Below are positions 50,310-52,417 of a stretch of 52,417 nucleotides of DNA, one piece after another. Both the position numbers and the translations under genes were made by a program. The stretch is from Candidatus Bathyarchaeota archaeon B26-2 (lineage in GTDB: Archaea; Thermoproteota; Bathyarchaeia; Bathyarchaeales; B26-1), in the NCBI GenBank assembly GCA_001593935.1, contig LUCE01000004.1:1-52417 (forward strand). The letters run 5' to 3'. Within the stretch, counting starts at the first letter, position 1; the number at the start of each line of letters is the position of its first letter. The notes under the pieces are model-generated. The model had not been told where the DNA came from. It saw nothing but the letters and a program-made list of their open reading frames with translations, and ran no database searches.

Positions 50310-52292
50310 TTAGTATGGCATGCCCCATATTGACGCGAGTATGAGCGAGACCGATACGGCTAATGTTACCGCCAGACCTTCTCCGACGACCAGTCCGCCA
50401 GCTAGAACCATCTTGTACTCGTCCCACCATTCCTTGCCCACCCTTCTCTTGATTATCTGGGCTATTATGCCTCCTATGAGCCATGTTGTGACGCCGGGTG
50501 TTATGGAGCTCATGCCCGCACCTAAGGCTATGAATGAGATCGGCGAGTGAAGGTAGTCTAAGATCATGTATAGGACGGTTCCGATTACAAACGAGATGAA
50601 CAGCCGGTCTATGGCGAAGAGTCCTGGGAGCTCCCTGCCCTTTATCCATAGGCTTCTCATGGTGGCGCTGATATCCCAGTAGATGGCGGCACCCGGGTAT
50701 CTGCCTGACGGGATCGGTGCGAGCCACCAGAAGAGCTGAACGTAGAGGTATCCAATGATCATGGCTACTGGTAGCAGCAGCCAGTAAGCCGCGATCAGGC
50801 TTGACGTCTTGGTCTCGGTGATTTCGGCGATCTTGAACCACTGAAGCCTTCCATGTCCGGTAGCGGTCATTATGTTGGGGGCGAACCAGATATCGACTCC
50901 GGGGTATCCGGAGGCGTAGTAGAGCAGGTTATCTATTATGCCTTGCGGTGTGTAGACGACGCCTGTCTCGCCCCTCATCCTTCCTCCGATCAGCGTCGTT
51001 ATGAAGGGCAGAGCCACCATTATGGGAATTATCCAAGCGGCCATCGCGACGAAGTTTGGAACCAAGTAAATGAAGAGAGCGACTCCGCCAACTATGCCCA
51101 CAAGGATCATCGGTAGAGTAACCTTCGAGAAGGAGATCGGGTCCGTGTACCTCTTCTTGGCGGCTCTGGGTTTGAGCATCAAGGTTAAAGCTCTGGATAT
51201 GATCTGTGGATGACGTATTATTGGAGCCAAACCAACTGCTAAGGAAACCCCCACAAGCGTAGTCATCCAGAAGTACAGTATGGCTCTTTGCCACATCATG
51301 TGTATGTTCATGCCGGGTTCCCACCAGGACTGAACGCCGGGCACGTCGGGGTTGGTGTCTGGAAGTCCCCAAGCCACCCAGTTCGAGTTGAGTATCCAGT
51401 TTCCGAAGAACCATGTGGCGTATGACCCTATGAAGATTCCTAGGATCGTCGGAAATGGAAGGATGAAGCCGCTTGAGATGGGACCTATATCTGTCGCTAG
51501 CCCAAGGATCGCTCCTGGCATGGCCCTCTCCACGTACGGGCTGAAGTCATACCATGGAACCGGAATTAATGTGATTCTCCTACCCGTTAAGGCTTCCATG
51601 ATGAACGGGAAGCTGTAGACGATGAAACCCCATGCAAACCCTATCACGGCTGCCACGGCTAGGAAGTATAGCGGTTTCTTCTTCTCGCCGGTCAACGTAG
51701 TTATGGTTATGCCGCTCATCTGCTCGAGCGGAAACGGCAGCCTCTCGGCCTCCATGAAGATCTCTCGAGCCCAAAGTGCAAGTCCGAAGTATAAGAGGCC
51801 CCATATGATCGTCGTCATTATGCTTAGGGTTATCGGGCCTGGCATGTTGTTAACGGAGTCCCAGAACCACGCCGGATGGAAGAACGTTCTAAGCTCTAAG
51901 ATTTTAGCTTCAGGAGGCGGGGCGGCCCAGTTCGGGATGTAGGGCGCGATTCCGAAGAGGTGGGCTATGGGAGATTCTCTGTACCAAGCGTTGTAGATGT
52001 GGCCTAATGGGAAGACCATCTCTGCTCCTGTTAGGATGAGGATCATACACGCTTCTTGTCTTGTTACCTTTCGCCCGGAAATCTTCGCTAGCTCAACCCA
52101 TAGGAGGAGAGTGAACCACGCTACTGGGACTGATCCCGTCCCTGTCATTAGGTTTAGATAAATGAGGGCGGGGATGAAGACGACTATTGCGTAGAGGATT
52201 GCGAGAACGCTTGTTCTGTTGAGGCCTGACCTGAAGGTTGGCACCACAATCTCTGTAGCTTCGCTAACTTCGACGCTGCTTTTCTCACCCAT
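50310..52292 (-). CDS. Large polytopic membrane protein, OPT superfamily-like
   Basis: A 660-residue membrane protein with about fourteen or more hydrophobic segments. The pattern of long loops, AERLPFPLEQMSGIT, NFVAMAAWIIPIMVALPF and the C-terminal AGLVVGEGL-like LAGGLVVGEGLAVTLAV recalls oligopeptide transporter (OPT/YSL) family proteins, in which the last motif is well conserved. I assign the superfamily with moderate certainty. Tryptophan- and Pro-rich outer loops (WSWWEPG-like QSWWEPGMNIHMMWQR) are notable. It starts at ATG 52292; about 125 bases of upstream region remain in the window without a clear promoter. Substrate unknown; peptides or metal chelates are usual for OPT proteins. Confidence 0.7.
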   Translation of the reverse strand: MGEKSSVEVSEATEIVVPTFRSGLNRTSVLAILYAIVVFIPALIYLNLMTGTGSVPVAWFTLLLWVELAKISGRKVTRQEACMILILTGAEMVFPLGHIYNAWYRESPIAHLFGIAPYIPNWAAPPPEAKILELRTFFHPAWFWDSVNNMPGPITLSIMTTIIWGLLYFGLALWAREIFMEAERLPFPLEQMSGITITTLTGEKKKPLYFLAVAAVIGFAWGFIVYSFPFIMEALTGRRITLIPVPWYDFSPYVERAMPGAILGLATDIGPISSGFILPFPTILGIFIGSYATWFFGNWILNSNWVAWGLPDTNPDVPGVQSWWEPGMNIHMMWQRAILYFWMTTLVGVSLAVGLAPIIRHPQIISRALTLMLKPRAAKKRYTDPISFSKVTLPMILVGIVGGVALFIYLVPNFVAMAAWIIPIMVALPFITTLIGGRMRGETGVVYTPQGIIDNLLYYASGYPGVDIWFAPNIMTATGHGRLQWFKIAEITETKTSSLIAAYWLLLPVAMIIGYLYVQLFWWLAPIPSGRYPGAAIYWDISATMRSLWIKGRELPGLFAIDRLFISFVIGTVLYMILDYLHSPISFIALGAGMSSITPGVTTWLIGGIIAQIIKRRVGKEWWDEYKMVLAGGLVVGEGLAVTLAVSVSLILASIWGMPY

Positions 52293-52417
52293 CCTTCACT
52301 CCTCCATACTAGCTAGATGCTCCTCCTTTTCCTCTTTCTATGTATTTCTGTCTTTCTGTTGGTGGGAGGCTTCTCCAGAGTAGGAGTTGTTTTCTGAATA
52401 GGTCTACGTAGTGGCGG

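Noticed and set aside
50266-50841. 191-residue minus-strand ORF
   Set aside because: It is a frame shadow inside the OPT-like gene; its Arg/His-rich translation is typical of an out-of-frame reading.
1-52417. tRNA, rRNA, CRISPR array, insertion sequence or intein
   Set aside because: No cloverleaf, repeat-spacer pattern, transposase or intein splice motif was seen on reading both strands; polymerase D has its normal intein-free length. A dedicated tRNA or RNA-family scan could not be run.

Overview
The window reads as archaeal chromosome. It carries the large subunit of the archaeal D-family DNA polymerase, a geranylgeranylglyceryl phosphate synthase (archaeal lipids), a short XPF nuclease, GatCAB amidotransferase genes, a PAC2 chaperone, formylmethanofuran:H4MPT formyltransferase (Ftr), BRE/TATA-like promoters and many GTG/TTG starts. 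PolD together with Ftr, several URO-D-family proteins and a complex-I-like hydrogenase suggests a deep-branching anaerobic lineage, plausibly Bathyarchaeia or a relative. That placement is inference; no rRNA or tRNA gene was found to test it.

Layout. 0.3-9 kb: macro-domain protein, DUF4438 protein, LarA-like racemase (minus), MFS carrier, then gatC, gatA, an unknown 149-residue ORF, gatB, and a PAC2 protein (minus). 9.1-11.2 kb: a noncoding stretch followed by a three-gene operon of unknown membrane proteins, one rich in N-glycosylation sequons. 11.3-16.9 kb: a visibly AT-richer stretch with a methyltransferase, a membrane-anchored HtrA-like protease, a JAMM protein, a second methyltransferase, a CPA-type antiporter and a divergent AbrB-PhoU regulator broken by two +1 frameshifts.

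17.1-28.2 kb: the centrepiece, eleven tightly packed plus-strand genes. Ten follow the complex I order A, B, CD, H, I, J, K, L, M, N. The B and D proteins nevertheless carry group 4 [NiFe]-hydrogenase signatures: a C-x2-C small subunit, RICGIC and DPCFAC in the large subunit, and a HycE-like C-terminal tail. The eleventh gene is an FrhB/FpoF-like iron-sulfur flavoprotein fused to two CBS domains. This looks like a proton-pumping hydrogenase of complex I topology with a possible F420 or ferredoxin docking subunit that may sense adenine nucleotides.

28.3-38.6 kb: URO-D-family proteins, cupins, a class V aminotransferase, a SAM hydrolase (DUF62) overlapping xpf, a membrane-anchored winged-helix protein divergent from an M20 peptidase, an HpcH/HpaI aldolase and an anchored DUF4855 protein. 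38.8-45.5 kb: a small ORF, a HAD protein, ftr, a PfkB kinase overlapping ftr, a PHP phosphoesterase, an ArsR-like regulator and a GHL6-type glycoside hydrolase-like protein. 45.5-52.4 kb (minus): GGGP synthase, a small Cys-pair protein and PolD large subunit in one direction, preceded by a large OPT-like transporter.

Taken together, Ftr points to an H4MPT-type C1 pathway, whose reduced carriers could exchange electrons with the hydrogenase complex. The sugar kinase, glycoside-hydrolase-like and aldolase genes point to organic carbon use. No CRISPR array, insertion sequence, tRNA or rRNA was recognised.
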